Assembly (NCBI GenBank): GCA_030754885.1
Contig: JASLZL010000119.1
Span: 1 to 47,307, forward strand
From: Rhodospirillales bacterium
GTDB taxonomy: Bacteria; Pseudomonadota; Alphaproteobacteria; Rhodospirillales; JASLLZ01
Direction: 5' to 3'
Length of the DNA stretch: 47,307 nt
The notes beneath the pieces are model-generated. The model worked only from the letters and a program-made list of their open reading frames with translations, was not told the DNA's origin and ran no database searches. This document shows positions 26,940 through 34,920 of this stretch, piece by piece (positions within the stretch are counted from its first letter, which is position 1; the number at the start of each line of letters is the position of its first letter). The position numbers were made by a program, and so were the translations under genes.

Positions 26940-28583
26940 ATGTCGGCGACATCCAAAACAAAAGTCCTGACCGCTGGCGAAGCTGTCGTCGACGGTCTCG
27001 TACGCAACGGCATCGATACCCTGTTCTGCCTGCCGGGCATTCAAAATGATCTCTTCTTCGACGCGTTGCACGGGCGGACCGATGAAATTCGCCCCGTCCA
27101 CACGCGCCACGAGCAGGCTGCCGCTTATATGGCGCTCGGCTCGGCGCTGGCGACCGGTAAGCCCTCCGCGTTCTGCGTCGTGCCGGGGCCAGGATTTCTC
27201 AATGCGTCGACGGCGCTCGCCACCGCGTACAGCATGAACGCCAAGGTGCTTGCCCTCCTCGGCCAAATTCCACTCGCGACCATCGACCGTGGCTACGGAC
27301 TCTTGCATGAGATACGCGACCAGTTGAGCATCCTCCGTTCGATGACAAAATGGGCCGAGCGGATTAAAGCCCCGGCCGAGGCCGCGCGCTTAACGCAGGA
27401 GGCCTTCCGCCAACTCGGCGCCGGTCGACCGCGCCCCGTCGGTCTTGAATGCCCGATGGATGTCTGGGGCGCGAGGGCGCCGGTCGTACTGCCCGGCGGA
27501 CCGGCCGAAACCGATGCCATCCCCATCGATACGGATAAGGTGGAAGAGGCCGCAAAACTACTAGGATCGGCAAAGAACCCAATGATCGTCGTCGGCGGTG
27601 GCGCGCTGGACGCCAGCGAAGAGGTCCGCCAGATTGCCGAGATGCTGGAGGCCCCGGTCTGTGCTTTCCGCATGGGGCGCGGCGTGCTCGATTCCCGCCA
27701 TCATCTTTCGCTCACCATGCCGACGGGGTACCGGCTATGGAAGGACGTCGATGTCGTTCTCGGCATCGGCACCCGGATGCAGCCGCACCAGCAATTCTGG
27801 GGCACGGATTCGGGCCTGAAGATCATCCGCATCGATCTCTGCCCGGAAGAGCTGGCCCGCATTCGGCGCCCGGATATCGGTATCGTCGGAAACGCGGCGC
27901 CCGTACTGCGCGCCCTCGCCGATGCGGTGCCGAAGCACAACGCGAAACGCACGTCGCGTAAGGATGAACTCGACGAAGCTCGCGCCAAAACGATGGAGAT
28001 GTTCGACGTGCTGCGCCCGCAACTTGACTACGTCGACGCCATTCGCGACGCGCTTCCGGAAGACGGAATTTTCGTCGACGAGCTTACCCAAGTTAGTTAC
28101 GTCAGCCGCTTTGCCATGCCGGTCTACACACCCCGCAGCTTTATACCGTCCGGCTATCAAGGCACGCTCGGGTGGGGTTTCGCCGCGGGGCTCGGCGTGA
28201 AGGTCGGAAAACCCGATAGGCCCGTGCTTTCGGTCAACGGCGATGGCGGTTTCATGTTCAGCGTGCAAGAGATGGCAACCGCCGTCCGCCACCGCATCAA
28301 CCTGGTCTCCGTCGTTTTCAACGATGGCGCCTTCGGCAACGTTCAGCGCATCCAGAAACTGTCCTACGGCAACCGCACCATCGCCAGCGACCTGACCAAT
28401 CCGGATTTCTGCAAGCTCGCGGAATCGTTCGGTGTCGCGGGCCTGCGCGCGACCACGCCGGACGCGCTCAGGGCGCGGATCGAGGAAGGCTTCAAGATGG
28501 ATGCTCCGGTCCTGATCGAAGTCCCCGTCGGCGAAATGCCCGACCCTTGGAGCCTACTGATGCAGCCAAAGGTTAGGGGATAA
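26940..28583 (+). CDS. Thiamine-diphosphate-dependent enzyme, acetolactate-synthase-like
   Basis: 547 residues with the three-domain layout of ThDP decarboxylases/synthases. The activating Glu is in HTRHEQAAAYMA, and the Mg-ThDP motif runs from VNGDGGFMFSVQEM to FNDGAFGN. The FAD-type middle domain is present in outline (MIVVGGGALDASEE). No regulatory small subunit (ilvN) lies adjacent, and the active-site region differs from biosynthetic IlvB, so catabolic roles such as oxalyl-CoA, sulfoacetaldehyde or benzoylformate-type chemistry are equally possible. The ATG has only a weak ribosome-binding site. Neighbours give no substrate clue. Confidence 0.88.
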   Translation: MSATSKTKVLTAGEAVVDGLVRNGIDTLFCLPGIQNDLFFDALHGRTDEIRPVHTRHEQAAAYMALGSALATGKPSAFCVVPGPGFLNASTALATAYSMNAKVLALLGQIPLATIDRGYGLLHEIRDQLSILRSMTKWAERIKAPAEAARLTQEAFRQLGAGRPRPVGLECPMDVWGARAPVVLPGGPAETDAIPIDTDKVEEAAKLLGSAKNPMIVVGGGALDASEEVRQIAEMLEAPVCAFRMGRGVLDSRHHLSLTMPTGYRLWKDVDVVLGIGTRMQPHQQFWGTDSGLKIIRIDLCPEELARIRRPDIGIVGNAAPVLRALADAVPKHNAKRTSRKDELDEARAKTMEMFDVLRPQLDYVDAIRDALPEDGIFVDELTQVSYVSRFAMPVYTPRSFIPSGYQGTLGWGFAAGLGVKVGKPDRPVLSVNGDGGFMFSVQEMATAVRHRINLVSVVFNDGAFGNVQRIQKLSYGNRTIASDLTNPDFCKLAESFGVAGLRATTPDALRARIEEGFKMDAPVLIEVPVGEMPDPWSLLMQPKVRG

Positions 28584-28660
28584 TCGACCGATATCCGCGC
28601 TAGGTTCCCAAAGCTTGGGCGGCATCCTGACTTCGGAGGTTAACGCTGGTGGCTGTGGTC

Positions 28661-28692
28661 GGTTGCTGACCCAACTGAGACATTAACGCGGC
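28661..28692. repeat. Possible fragment of the ATGTCCG repeat family
   Basis: TGACCCAACTGAGACATTA resembles TGACCCAACTCGGACATC near 45003 and TGACCCACAACGGACATTA near 47253. Only one arm remains here, between two convergent genes, so this is a weak assignment. Confidence 0.35.
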
Positions 28693-28697
28693 CCGCC

Positions 28698-29909
28698 CTA
28701 TAAGTTTTTTAGGCGTGGAACGGCAACGGTTGCGAGAATGCCAACGACAATTAGCATCGTGCCGTTGACCAGGAGTGCACCATCAGCACCGAGCATAACG
28801 GCGAGAGCGCCCATCTCTATATGTCCAAGCGGCGCTGATCCGATGGCAAACACCCAAAATCCCATCGCCCTGCCCCGGAGATGATTGGGGACGCTAAGCT
28901 GCATCATGCTCTGGCTAAGAACATCGGTTGCCGTCGCCAATCCCGCAACGATGACAAGAGCCCCGAGCGCCAGTACGAATTGGTCCAAAACCGAAAGTAA
29001 CAACAGGCTGCCGCCGAACGCGCAAATGACAACGAGGTAGAACGCCCCTCGCCGATGAAGGTTCGCCATGCCGGCCAAAAGCAGGCCGGCCAGGATGCCG
29101 CCGACGGCGCGCGCGGCATGCATCTGACCCAGTCCTTCCGCGCTCACACCGAATCGCATGGTCGCCAACTCCGGCAACGCCGTTACGAACGAGAAGCCAA
29201 AAACCTCAACCACCGCCGTTACCAATACCAGCGTCAGCAAGATCGGGTTGGCGCCCATCTCGCCAATGCATTCGCGCAGGTTTTGCCCGATGGGAACCTG
29301 TTTAATCGTCTCGGCAAGACCGGCGGAACGCAGCCGGGACATTAAAGAAAAAGCAATCCCATGGGCCGCTGCCATACATAAAAGGGCAATTGGCGTACCA
29401 TACCTATGCATAGCGGCCCCGCCGACAAGTGCGCCTGCCAATTGACCAACGCGGGAGCCGACACTCAATAGACCAAGGCCAGCGACGATATGCTCGCCGC
29501 CGACGACGTCATAGGCGTAACTGATACGCGCCGGTTGGCCCGTGGCGCGCACGCAGCCGTAGATGATGGAGAACGACAGGATCAGCCAGAGATGGGTGCC
29601 CCACATCGCGATCAACGCCGAAAAAATGAAAAAACCGATGAGCATCGCAAGTTCGACACGTCGCAACATAGCCCGGCGATCCGACCAATCCGCGACAACG
29701 CCGGACAGCATCCCAAAGACGAGATTGGGCAGAAAAAAGAACGCCAGCGACACTCCAACCCATGCGGAAGATTGCGTGATCTCGAAGACCAGCATTCCCA
29801 TGATCACAAACCAGCCGCCCATGCCGAAGCTGCTGCCGGCAGAGCCACCACATAACTTGTGAAAGTCACGATCCCATAATGCTGGATTGCCAATCACGGA
29901 GCCGACCAT
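28698..29909 (-). CDS. MFS transporter, EntS-like (MFS_3)
   Basis: 403 residues, inner membrane, about twelve hydrophobic segments. The N-terminal part (GSSFGMGGWFVIMGMLVFEIT, then LSGVVADWSDRRAML) has the signature loop of exporters of the MFS_3/EntS group, which move siderophores and other small organics. The ATG lies three bases after the stop of the ankyrin remnant, and no Shine-Dalgarno is visible apart from that context, suggesting translational coupling. No siderophore synthesis gene is in the window, so the cargo is unknown. Confidence 0.85.
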   Translation of the reverse strand: MVGSVIGNPALWDRDFHKLCGGSAGSSFGMGGWFVIMGMLVFEITQSSAWVGVSLAFFFLPNLVFGMLSGVVADWSDRRAMLRRVELAMLIGFFIFSALIAMWGTHLWLILSFSIIYGCVRATGQPARISYAYDVVGGEHIVAGLGLLSVGSRVGQLAGALVGGAAMHRYGTPIALLCMAAAHGIAFSLMSRLRSAGLAETIKQVPIGQNLRECIGEMGANPILLTLVLVTAVVEVFGFSFVTALPELATMRFGVSAEGLGQMHAARAVGGILAGLLLAGMANLHRRGAFYLVVICAFGGSLLLLSVLDQFVLALGALVIVAGLATATDVLSQSMMQLSVPNHLRGRAMGFWVFAIGSAPLGHIEMGALAVMLGADGALLVNGTMLIVVGILATVAVPRLKNL

Positions 29910-29912
29910 AGG

Positions 29913-30118
29913 CTAAAAATTTGGGCGCCCCGCAGGGTGCGCAGTCGATTCCTCATTAGGATTCTTCCGTTCGGCGCCGTTGGAAATGATTTCTTTCACC
30001 AACACCAAATCCCCGGCCTTGATGGCGTCGTGCAGAGGGCCCTCCATGGCCGTCGCATGGGACAGCGACATCGCCGCGATCATGAGAACAAGGTGACACC
30101 CTTTGGAAATGGTCTCAT
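29913..30118 (-). pseudogene. Small secreted ankyrin-repeat protein, frameshifted remnant
   Basis: Too short for ordinary ORF calls. After AAAGGAG and an ATG at 30118 the frame reads MRPFPKGVTLFS then stops. Adding one base near TTCTC restores a signal peptide (MRPFPKGVTLFLMIAAMSL, then SHATA) joined to EGPLHDAIKAGDLVLVKEII and SNGAERKNP, a clear first ankyrin unit. The protein then ends at 29913 without further repeats. An intact 56-residue frame can also begin at the internal ATG at 30083. The original was probably a periplasmic ankyrin protein; here it is both frame-broken and truncated. It lies between a small basic protein and the MFS gene. Confidence 0.6.
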
Positions 30119-30174
30119 TGCCAGTCTCCTTTGAATTCCAATAACAAACGTTAAGTGGAATCGTTGGATTTGGC

Positions 30175-30378
30175 CTATCGCGACCGCGCCGCGCCGCGCC
30201 TTGCCCCGCCGAAGTTTTTGATGTTGGCCTTCGTCCCCGGGATCGAGTTTGGAACGTCTTTCGGATTGAACTGCCCCGATCGGATGTTTGGGGTCGGTTG
30301 ATCGGCGTTGGTTGCTCGCTTTTTTGCTTTCTCCGCCGCTTTCGCTTTTGCCCGTTCGCGGGCTTTGGCTTTGGTCAT
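30175..30378 (-). CDS. Small Lys/Ala-rich basic protein
   Basis: 67 residues. The first third is a charged helix (MTKAKARERAKAKAAEKAKK), followed by an ordered-looking PTPNIRSGQFNPKDVPNSIP and a GGARRGAARSR tail. No known catalytic motif. It may bind nucleic acid, but that is a guess from charge alone. The start is preceded by AAAGGCGACGGAAAC. Real-gene support comes from codon use and the ribosome-binding site. It precedes the ankyrin remnant on the same strand by 56 bases. Confidence 0.55.
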   Translation of the reverse strand: MTKAKARERAKAKAAEKAKKRATNADQPTPNIRSGQFNPKDVPNSIPGTKANIKNFGGARRGAARSR

Positions 30379-30636
30379 GTTTCCGTCGCCTTTCTAAACC
30401 AGGCCCCCAGTCGCCCACGCGATCACACCTCGAACCGATACTATTCGAGTAGCTTCCGAAACGGATTCAACACTACCCAATTCTCCCCGTCGTTGGAATA
30501 GTTCCTTCTGGTCGGGAACATGTGCCTTGAATATTCGGAGCCGAAGCCTCACATTTTAAACGGAGCGGTTGGACCTCGGCCAAGGTGCCCACCGCCCGCG
30601 CCGGGACCTCGCCCATCAGGTCCACGGGAGGTATGG

Positions 30637-30987
30637 ATGATCCATCGTATCGTGTCCGCGGCGATGATTTCAGGTCTGGTATTGTTGGCCGGGCCCGCCA
30701 AGGCTTCGCCCTTCAATGCCGACGGCACCTATTTCGCCACGCTGTGCTCTTCGAACGCGCTCTCGCACCGGGAATTGTGCCAAGCCTACGTGGTGACCAT
30801 CAGTTATGGCGCCGTCTTCAACCGGGTCGAGGGATATCGTGCCTGTCCGCCCAACGATTCCTTGGGCTGGCAGCATGTCGCCGAGAAGATCAAGTCGTGG
30901 GCCTACAATCACCCCGAGCTGTGGGACATGCCCTTGGTCCCCTTTGTCGCCCGGGGCCTGTCCAAGGTCTTTCCCTGCTGGGGCTGA
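30637..30987 (+). CDS. Rap1a/Tai-like secreted small protein
   Basis: 116 residues. The ATG at MIHRIVSAAMISG is chosen because GGGAGG lies just upstream; the longer frame is not protein-like. A signal peptide ends near AKASPF. The mature part has FATLCSS, CQAYVVTISYG, RACPP and an end HPELWDMPLVPFVARGLSKV with FPC, the cysteine and helix pattern of the Rap1a/Tai immunity-protein family (four Cys). Members neutralise peptidoglycan amidase toxins of type VI systems, but many stand alone as here and have no toxin partner. No T6SS gene is in the window, so an immunity role is not shown. Confidence 0.65.
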   Translation: MIHRIVSAAMISGLVLLAGPAKASPFNADGTYFATLCSSNALSHRELCQAYVVTISYGAVFNRVEGYRACPPNDSLGWQHVAEKIKSWAYNHPELWDMPLVPFVARGLSKVFPCWG

Positions 30988-30997
30988 TTAGGCGCCC

Positions 30998-31159
30998 GTG
31001 AAGAAAAGTCCTTCGCTGACGCTTAAGTCGTACTTTCCTTCAATGTTGACAATGAGTAATGCGTGCTTGGGGCGGCCCGCCGAGCCGCCTCAAGGGCCGA
31101 TTTGGCCGTATTGAAAACGGGAAAAAGTATACCGAGCCGAAGGCGAGGGACTTTTTCAC
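30998..31159. repeat. 162-base element with imperfect inverted ends
   Basis: The left end GTGAAGAAAAGTCCTTCGCT and the reverse complement of the right end, GTGAAAAAGTCCCTCGCCTT, align over about 40 bases with gaps. Between them is a GC-rich core with GGCGGC-CCGCCGA-GCCGCC. It lies between two convergent genes, 11 bases from each stop. It looks like a miniature repeat, but I see only this copy. Confidence 0.5.
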
Positions 31160-31169
31160 GACCAATTGA

Positions 31170-32324
31170 TCAGGCGACGCGCAGCTTGCGCGGCGTTTCG
31201 GTCAGGACCTCGACGCCGTCGTCGGTGACGCGCCAGATCTCGCTGAGGCCGATGGCGCCGACATCTTCCAGTAGCACCCAGGGCACCGTGTGGAAGACCA
31301 TACCGGCGCGCAGTGGCCGGGAGTCGCCGGGCTTAAGGTCCATGATGTAGCCCTCGCCCCAGTTGGGCGGAAAACTGACACCGACCGAATAACCGGTACG
31401 GTGCAGCCAGCGCTCTCCAAGACCGGCTTCCTCGACGATGCTCCGTCCCGCGCGATCAACTTCGCCCGACGTTACCCCCGGGCGCGCCGCCGCCAAGATG
31501 GCGTTCAATGCGCGCACCATGACGTCGTGGGTCTTCTGTACCACCGCCGGCGGCTCGCCGACCGAGAAGGTGCGCATGATCGGGCCGCCATAGCGGTGGA
31601 TGCTGGCCGAGCCCTCGAACCAGATGCTGTCACCGGCCTTGAGGACATTGCGCTCGAAGCTCGAACGCCGCGCCGGTTCACGGATGCCGGCATATATATA
31701 AGGCTGGTTGCTGACCAGGCCGCTGCCGCCCTTCATCATCTCGTGATACATGGCGCCGGCGATATCGTTCTCGGTGACGCCGGGGGCGATGCGGGCGATA
31801 CCCGCTTCCATGGCGCGCACCGAAAGCGCCGAGGCTTGGCGAATGTAATCGATTTCCTGGGCTGACTTGATGACGCGCCCGGCCTCGACGATGCCGCCGA
31901 CGCCGACCAGGGTTGCCTTTGGAAGTCCGGCGCGCAAGCCGTCGACGATATCGACCGGAAGGTGCATGTCGGCGCCGTCGTAGCCGATGCGGGCAGACCG
32001 GGCGCCCATGGCCTCGATCTCCGAACGGGTGGCGTCCAACATGTTCTCGGTATCCGGGACGGCGACGCCCGTGGTGATCCATGAGACGCCGCCGATGCCC
32101 TCGAAAAAGAGCTTGCGCAAGACGAACCGTGGATCACCGTCTAGGGGCACCAGCAGGGCCTGATACATGGCATTGCCGATGTTGTAGTAGCCGGTGAGGT
32201 AATTGATGTTCTCGGGACTCGAGACCAAGAGGATGTCGATCGATGCCCGGCCCATGGCTTCGCGGCAGGCGGATAGCCTGGCGCCGTACTCCTCAAGGGT
32301 GAAAGGCAGGTGGTGTGCGCTCAT
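31170..32324 (-). CDS. M24-family hydrolase, creatinase/ectoine-hydrolase (DoeA)-like
   Basis: 384 residues from the ATG at MSAHHLPFTLEEYG (GGGAGGACGCC upstream). It has the N-terminal creatinase domain and C-terminal pita-bread fold. Metal positions of aminopeptidase P are not kept: the strand IMRTFSVGEPP is preceded by GGP where an Asp is expected. This agrees with metal-free members such as creatinase. The stretch HRTGYSVGVSFPPNWGEGYI resembles ectoine hydrolase DoeA, so amidohydrolysis of a small osmolyte or guanidino compound is a better guess than peptide cleavage. It is divergent from an HpaI-type aldolase gene; the 127-base gap presumably holds both promoters. Confidence 0.82.
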   Translation of the reverse strand: MSAHHLPFTLEEYGARLSACREAMGRASIDILLVSSPENINYLTGYYNIGNAMYQALLVPLDGDPRFVLRKLFFEGIGGVSWITTGVAVPDTENMLDATRSEIEAMGARSARIGYDGADMHLPVDIVDGLRAGLPKATLVGVGGIVEAGRVIKSAQEIDYIRQASALSVRAMEAGIARIAPGVTENDIAGAMYHEMMKGGSGLVSNQPYIYAGIREPARRSSFERNVLKAGDSIWFEGSASIHRYGGPIMRTFSVGEPPAVVQKTHDVMVRALNAILAAARPGVTSGEVDRAGRSIVEEAGLGERWLHRTGYSVGVSFPPNWGEGYIMDLKPGDSRPLRAGMVFHTVPWVLLEDVGAIGLSEIWRVTDDGVEVLTETPRKLRVA

Positions 32325-32451
32325 GGCGTCCTCCCGGGCGTGGCGAAGGCGTTCCCTGTAGCATGGATCAAGGGAACGCCAAAGTCGCTGAGCTTGCGGT
32401 CGCTTCCGCCATCGCCTAGCGTCCTTGGTATAACACTTAAGGAGGGAACAG

Positions 32452-33246
32452 ATGGGTTTGGAACCGAACAAACTGCGTGCCAAGCTGAACGACGGACACT
32501 TGGTTTGCGGCAGCGTCATCTATAGCTGGAGCCCCGCCATCATGGATCAGGCTGGCTTCGCCGGGCTCGACTTCATCCGTATCGATTCGGAACATGCCTG
32601 GCGCCAAGACGGTGCCATGGAAGGCATGGTGCGCGCCGCCCTGGCCGCCGGCGTGGCCCCTATTCTTAGGGTCGACCGGGACAATCCCTACCTGATCCGC
32701 AAGGCATTGGAGATCGGCGCCGAAGGGATCATCGTACCCGACGTGCACAGCGCCGATGACGCCGCCAACGTGGTCCGGGCGTCCAAGTTTCCGCCCCGTG
32801 GCATCCGTGGCTATGGCAGCAACTGCGTGGCCGGCGGCTGGGGCACCAAGGCGGGGCCTGAGTGGGTCGAATGGAGCGACCGCGAGCCGATGATCGGCAT
32901 CATGATCGAACACGTCGAGGCGATGGATCGTCTCGACGATATCTTCGCCGTTGATGGCGTTGACTTCGCGCTGTTTGGGCCGTCGGACTACTCCATGTCG
33001 CTCGGCGTCGGTACCGGGCTGGATGTTGGCGACGAGCGCATCGTCGATGCCGTCACCAAAACTTGCGCCGCCGCGAAGAAGGCGGGCAAGCACGTCATGC
33101 TGGGGGTCGGCATGGACGCGTCGACGGTCAGGCGCTATGCCGATATCGGCGTCACCATGATGGAAATGGGCAACGACGCGGCGCTGGTCCGCGCGGCATG
33201 GATGGGAGCGGCAAAAACAGTCGCGGCGCTGCCGGGCGCATCATGA
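32452..33246 (+). CDS. HpaI/HpcH-family pyruvate aldolase
   Basis: 264 residues. Class II metal-dependent aldolase acting on 4-hydroxy-2-oxo acids, releasing pyruvate. The catalytic His is in RIDSEHAW, Arg in PILRVDRDN, the metal-binding Glu in MIEHVEA and Asp in LFGPSDYSMSLG, all as in HpaI and related GarL/RhmA enzymes. AAGGAGGGAACAG precedes the ATG. Substrate choice (homoprotocatechuate product, glucarate product, rhamnonate product) cannot be read off. Divergent from the M24 gene, which may share regulation. Confidence 0.92.
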   Translation: MGLEPNKLRAKLNDGHLVCGSVIYSWSPAIMDQAGFAGLDFIRIDSEHAWRQDGAMEGMVRAALAAGVAPILRVDRDNPYLIRKALEIGAEGIIVPDVHSADDAANVVRASKFPPRGIRGYGSNCVAGGWGTKAGPEWVEWSDREPMIGIMIEHVEAMDRLDDIFAVDGVDFALFGPSDYSMSLGVGTGLDVGDERIVDAVTKTCAAAKKAGKHVMLGVGMDASTVRRYADIGVTMMEMGNDAALVRAAWMGAAKTVAALPGAS

Positions 33247-33260
33247 CGTAGCGCCGCGAC

Positions 33261-33279
33261 GGGGTGCGGGCCAGTACCA
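33261..33279 (-). repeat. Diverged half copy of the CGGCACC palindrome
   Basis: On the minus strand TGGTACTGGCCCGCACCCC matches the left arm of the family (GGCCCGCACCCC region) and begins 13 bases after the DUF1330 stop. It also sits about 15 bases after the aldolase stop on the other strand. Confidence 0.4.
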
Positions 33280-33291
33280 GATTACAATGGG

Positions 33292-33579
33292 TTAGACGCC
33301 GTCGGCCACAAGCATTCGAAAATCGGCGGCGCCGAGGCGGAAATTTCGGGCTTCCTGGTATTCGGGCGAATCGTACCAGGCCTTGGCGTCCTCGACGGTG
33401 GAGAACTCCAAGATGACAACGCGTTCGGGGGAGAAGTCGCCTTCTAAGGTCCCTGCGTTGGCGTCGCGCGCGATCGCCTTGCCACCGAATTTTGCCGTTG
33501 CCGCCGGCGCCGAGGCTGCATACTTGGCATAGTTTTCCTGATCGGATACGTCGAACATGGCAATCACGTAAGCGCTCAT
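33292..33579 (-). CDS. DUF1330 family protein
   Basis: 95 residues, the normal length of DUF1330 (dimeric alpha-beta barrel, NIPSNAP-like). Family signs are AYVIAMFDVSDQENYAKYAA at the start, GDFSPERVVILEFSTVEDAKAWYDSPEYQ in the middle. Function is unknown. GGAAAAGGAATAG precedes the ATG. The upstream neighbour on this strand is the 74-residue protein downstream of fliN, 50 bases away; whether they share a transcript is uncertain. Confidence 0.9.
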   Translation of the reverse strand: MSAYVIAMFDVSDQENYAKYAASAPAATAKFGGKAIARDANAGTLEGDFSPERVVILEFSTVEDAKAWYDSPEYQEARNFRLGAADFRMLVADGV

Positions 33580-33629
33580 TTCTATTCCTTTTCCTTATCA
33601 CGCGTCGTTAGCAGGGAACGAGGCGGGGG

Positions 33630-33854
33630 TTAATGCACGGTGGCGTCGCCGGGGCGTTCATCCGACAACAGCTCCTCCGCCGCCTTGGCGACCTTCATCC
33701 ACAGGGTCTGCCCGGCCAAATCACCGGCCTCCATCAAGGAGTCGGCCTTGATAATGGCGCCGACGGGTGCCATTTCGCCGTACTTGCGGATCAAGAGATT
33801 GGCGGTTCGGTAGATAGAGGGATCAGAGGTCGTCGACTTACCTGTAACCGCCAT
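33630..33854 (-). CDS. Small conserved hypothetical protein coupled to fliN
   Basis: 74 residues, predominantly helical, no signal peptide. The core YRTANLLIRKYGEMAPVGAI with ADSLMEAGDLAGQTLWMKVAKAAEELL matches a pattern I recognise from small alphaproteobacterial proteins without a known function. Its ATG overlaps the fliN stop (TGATG), implying translational coupling. No catalytic residues can be named. Confidence 0.65.
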   Translation of the reverse strand: MAVTGKSTTSDPSIYRTANLLIRKYGEMAPVGAIIKADSLMEAGDLAGQTLWMKVAKAAEELLSDERPGDATVH

Positions 33855-34144
33855 CAGCTCGATTCGCTTTTGATAATTTCGGTCATCTGCACGCCCAGTC
33901 GGTCCTCGATGACCACCACCTCGCCACGCGCGATCAACTGATTGTTGGCGTGAACCTCGATAGGCTCGCCGACGACGCGATCCAACTCGACGACCGCGCC
34001 ACGGCCTAATTTAAGGATCTGGCTGACCTGCAGCTCCGCCGTGCCGAGGACGGCGATCACCTCGACGGGAATCTCATAGGCAGCGCCCGAGGGATCGGTG
34101 CCGGAAGATTCGCCTGCCTTCTCTTGATCGTTCCGATCGGCCAT
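33854..34144 (-). CDS. fliN: Flagellar motor switch protein FliN
   Basis: 96 residues. C-ring component that sets rotation direction. The SpoA/FliN fold is clear from IPVEVIAVLGTAELQVSQIL, LGRGAVVELDRVVGEPIEVHANNQLIARGEVVVIEDRLGVQMTEII. The short N-terminal lead (Gly/Ser-rich) is as in other alphaproteobacteria. No fliF, fliG, fliM or other flagellar gene lies in the window, so this copy is detached from a flagellar operon, unless the region beyond was rearranged. The downstream small gene overlaps by one base. Confidence 0.9.
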   Translation of the reverse strand: MADRNDQEKAGESSGTDPSGAAYEIPVEVIAVLGTAELQVSQILKLGRGAVVELDRVVGEPIEVHANNQLIARGEVVVIEDRLGVQMTEIIKSESS

Positions 34145-34317
34145 ATCCAGTCCCCGGTCGCCCCATCCAACGGAGTTTTAAGACATAATAACGATTCTAC
34201 CCTTGATCGGGTGGGGGGTCCAACATTCCTTTGCTCGTGTCAAACCCCAACGACATCCATTGACGCCGCCATGATTGTAGGTAGGTTGGGAAATGGATTT
34301 CGAGTAAGAGTGTGGCA

Positions 34318-34836
34318 ATGAACGAAATCTGGAAAAAAATCGGCTGGTCGGCGCTCTTGGCCCTGGCCCTGGCCATTGTGATCATCCTCAATTCCGGACA
34401 ACCCAAAGTCACCATGGGAGCCACCATCACCTTCGTCGTCTTGATGTTGGGCGTATGGTTGTTGAAGAGCGGAAAGTCCAGGCCGGTCCAGGGCAAACCC
34501 GAAGAAATAATCAACAATACTCGCAAATTTCTCAAAATCGTCGCCAAGGAAACCGACGACAAGACCCTGGAAAAGATCCAGGCGCAGACCCAAAAGACGA
34601 TCGTCGGCACCATCGGCCTGGTCGAGAGCGGCAAGATGAAGACGACTAAACAGGCGGCTCAGTCGATCGTCATCATCCAGCCGGAAGACTACAAAAAGCC
34701 CAAGAAAATACCCCAGATCGCCAACACCTTGGCTGCCTTTTATTTGTTCGCCGACTCCCAGGACACCGCGGTCTCCGATGACTCCAAGACCCTCATCGAT
34801 AACTTCATCGCTGGGGTCAAGGATACGACACTTTAG
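34318..34836 (+). CDS. Hypothetical membrane protein with two N-terminal TM segments
   Basis: 172 residues from ATG MNEIWKKIGW; a GTG two codons upstream is equally possible. Two hydrophobic segments (about 9-25 and 33-48) are followed by a charged, probably cytoplasmic domain rich in Lys, Asp and Thr (about 55-172; NNTRKFLKIVAKETDDKTLE, then KTTKQAAQSIVIIQPEDYKK). I recognise no family. It is divergent from fliN with a 173-base gap. A short perfect hairpin follows its stop codon. Confidence 0.6.
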   Translation: MNEIWKKIGWSALLALALAIVIILNSGQPKVTMGATITFVVLMLGVWLLKSGKSRPVQGKPEEIINNTRKFLKIVAKETDDKTLEKIQAQTQKTIVGTIGLVESGKMKTTKQAAQSIVIIQPEDYKKPKKIPQIANTLAAFYLFADSQDTAVSDDSKTLIDNFIAGVKDTTL

Positions 34837-34852
34837 AGATTTGCTATTAGAC

Positions 34853-34870
34853 CGGCACCGGTCCGGTGCC
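34853..34870. repeat. Short hairpin GGCACCGG/CCGGTGCC, collapsed CGGCACC palindrome
   Basis: The sequence CGGCACCGGTCCGGTGCC forms a perfect 8-bp stem on a one-base centre, 17 bases after the stop codon of the hypothetical membrane protein. It equals the outer end of the long palindromes with the inner arms and loop removed. There is no T tract directly after it. Confidence 0.5.
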
Positions 34871-34920
34871 CAAATATTTCCATACAAAGATGGTCAAGCA
34901 GTCCACCGTGGCGGTGATCG

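Noticed and set aside
30637-30987. Type VI secretion immunity locus based on the Rap1a/Tai-like protein
   Set aside because: No effector, VgrG, Hcp or other T6SS gene in the window; the family also occurs alone.
31062-31159. Minus-strand frame beginning VKKSLAFGSVYFFPF
   Set aside because: It lies wholly in the inverted-end repeat element and has no ribosome-binding site; repeats often give such frames.
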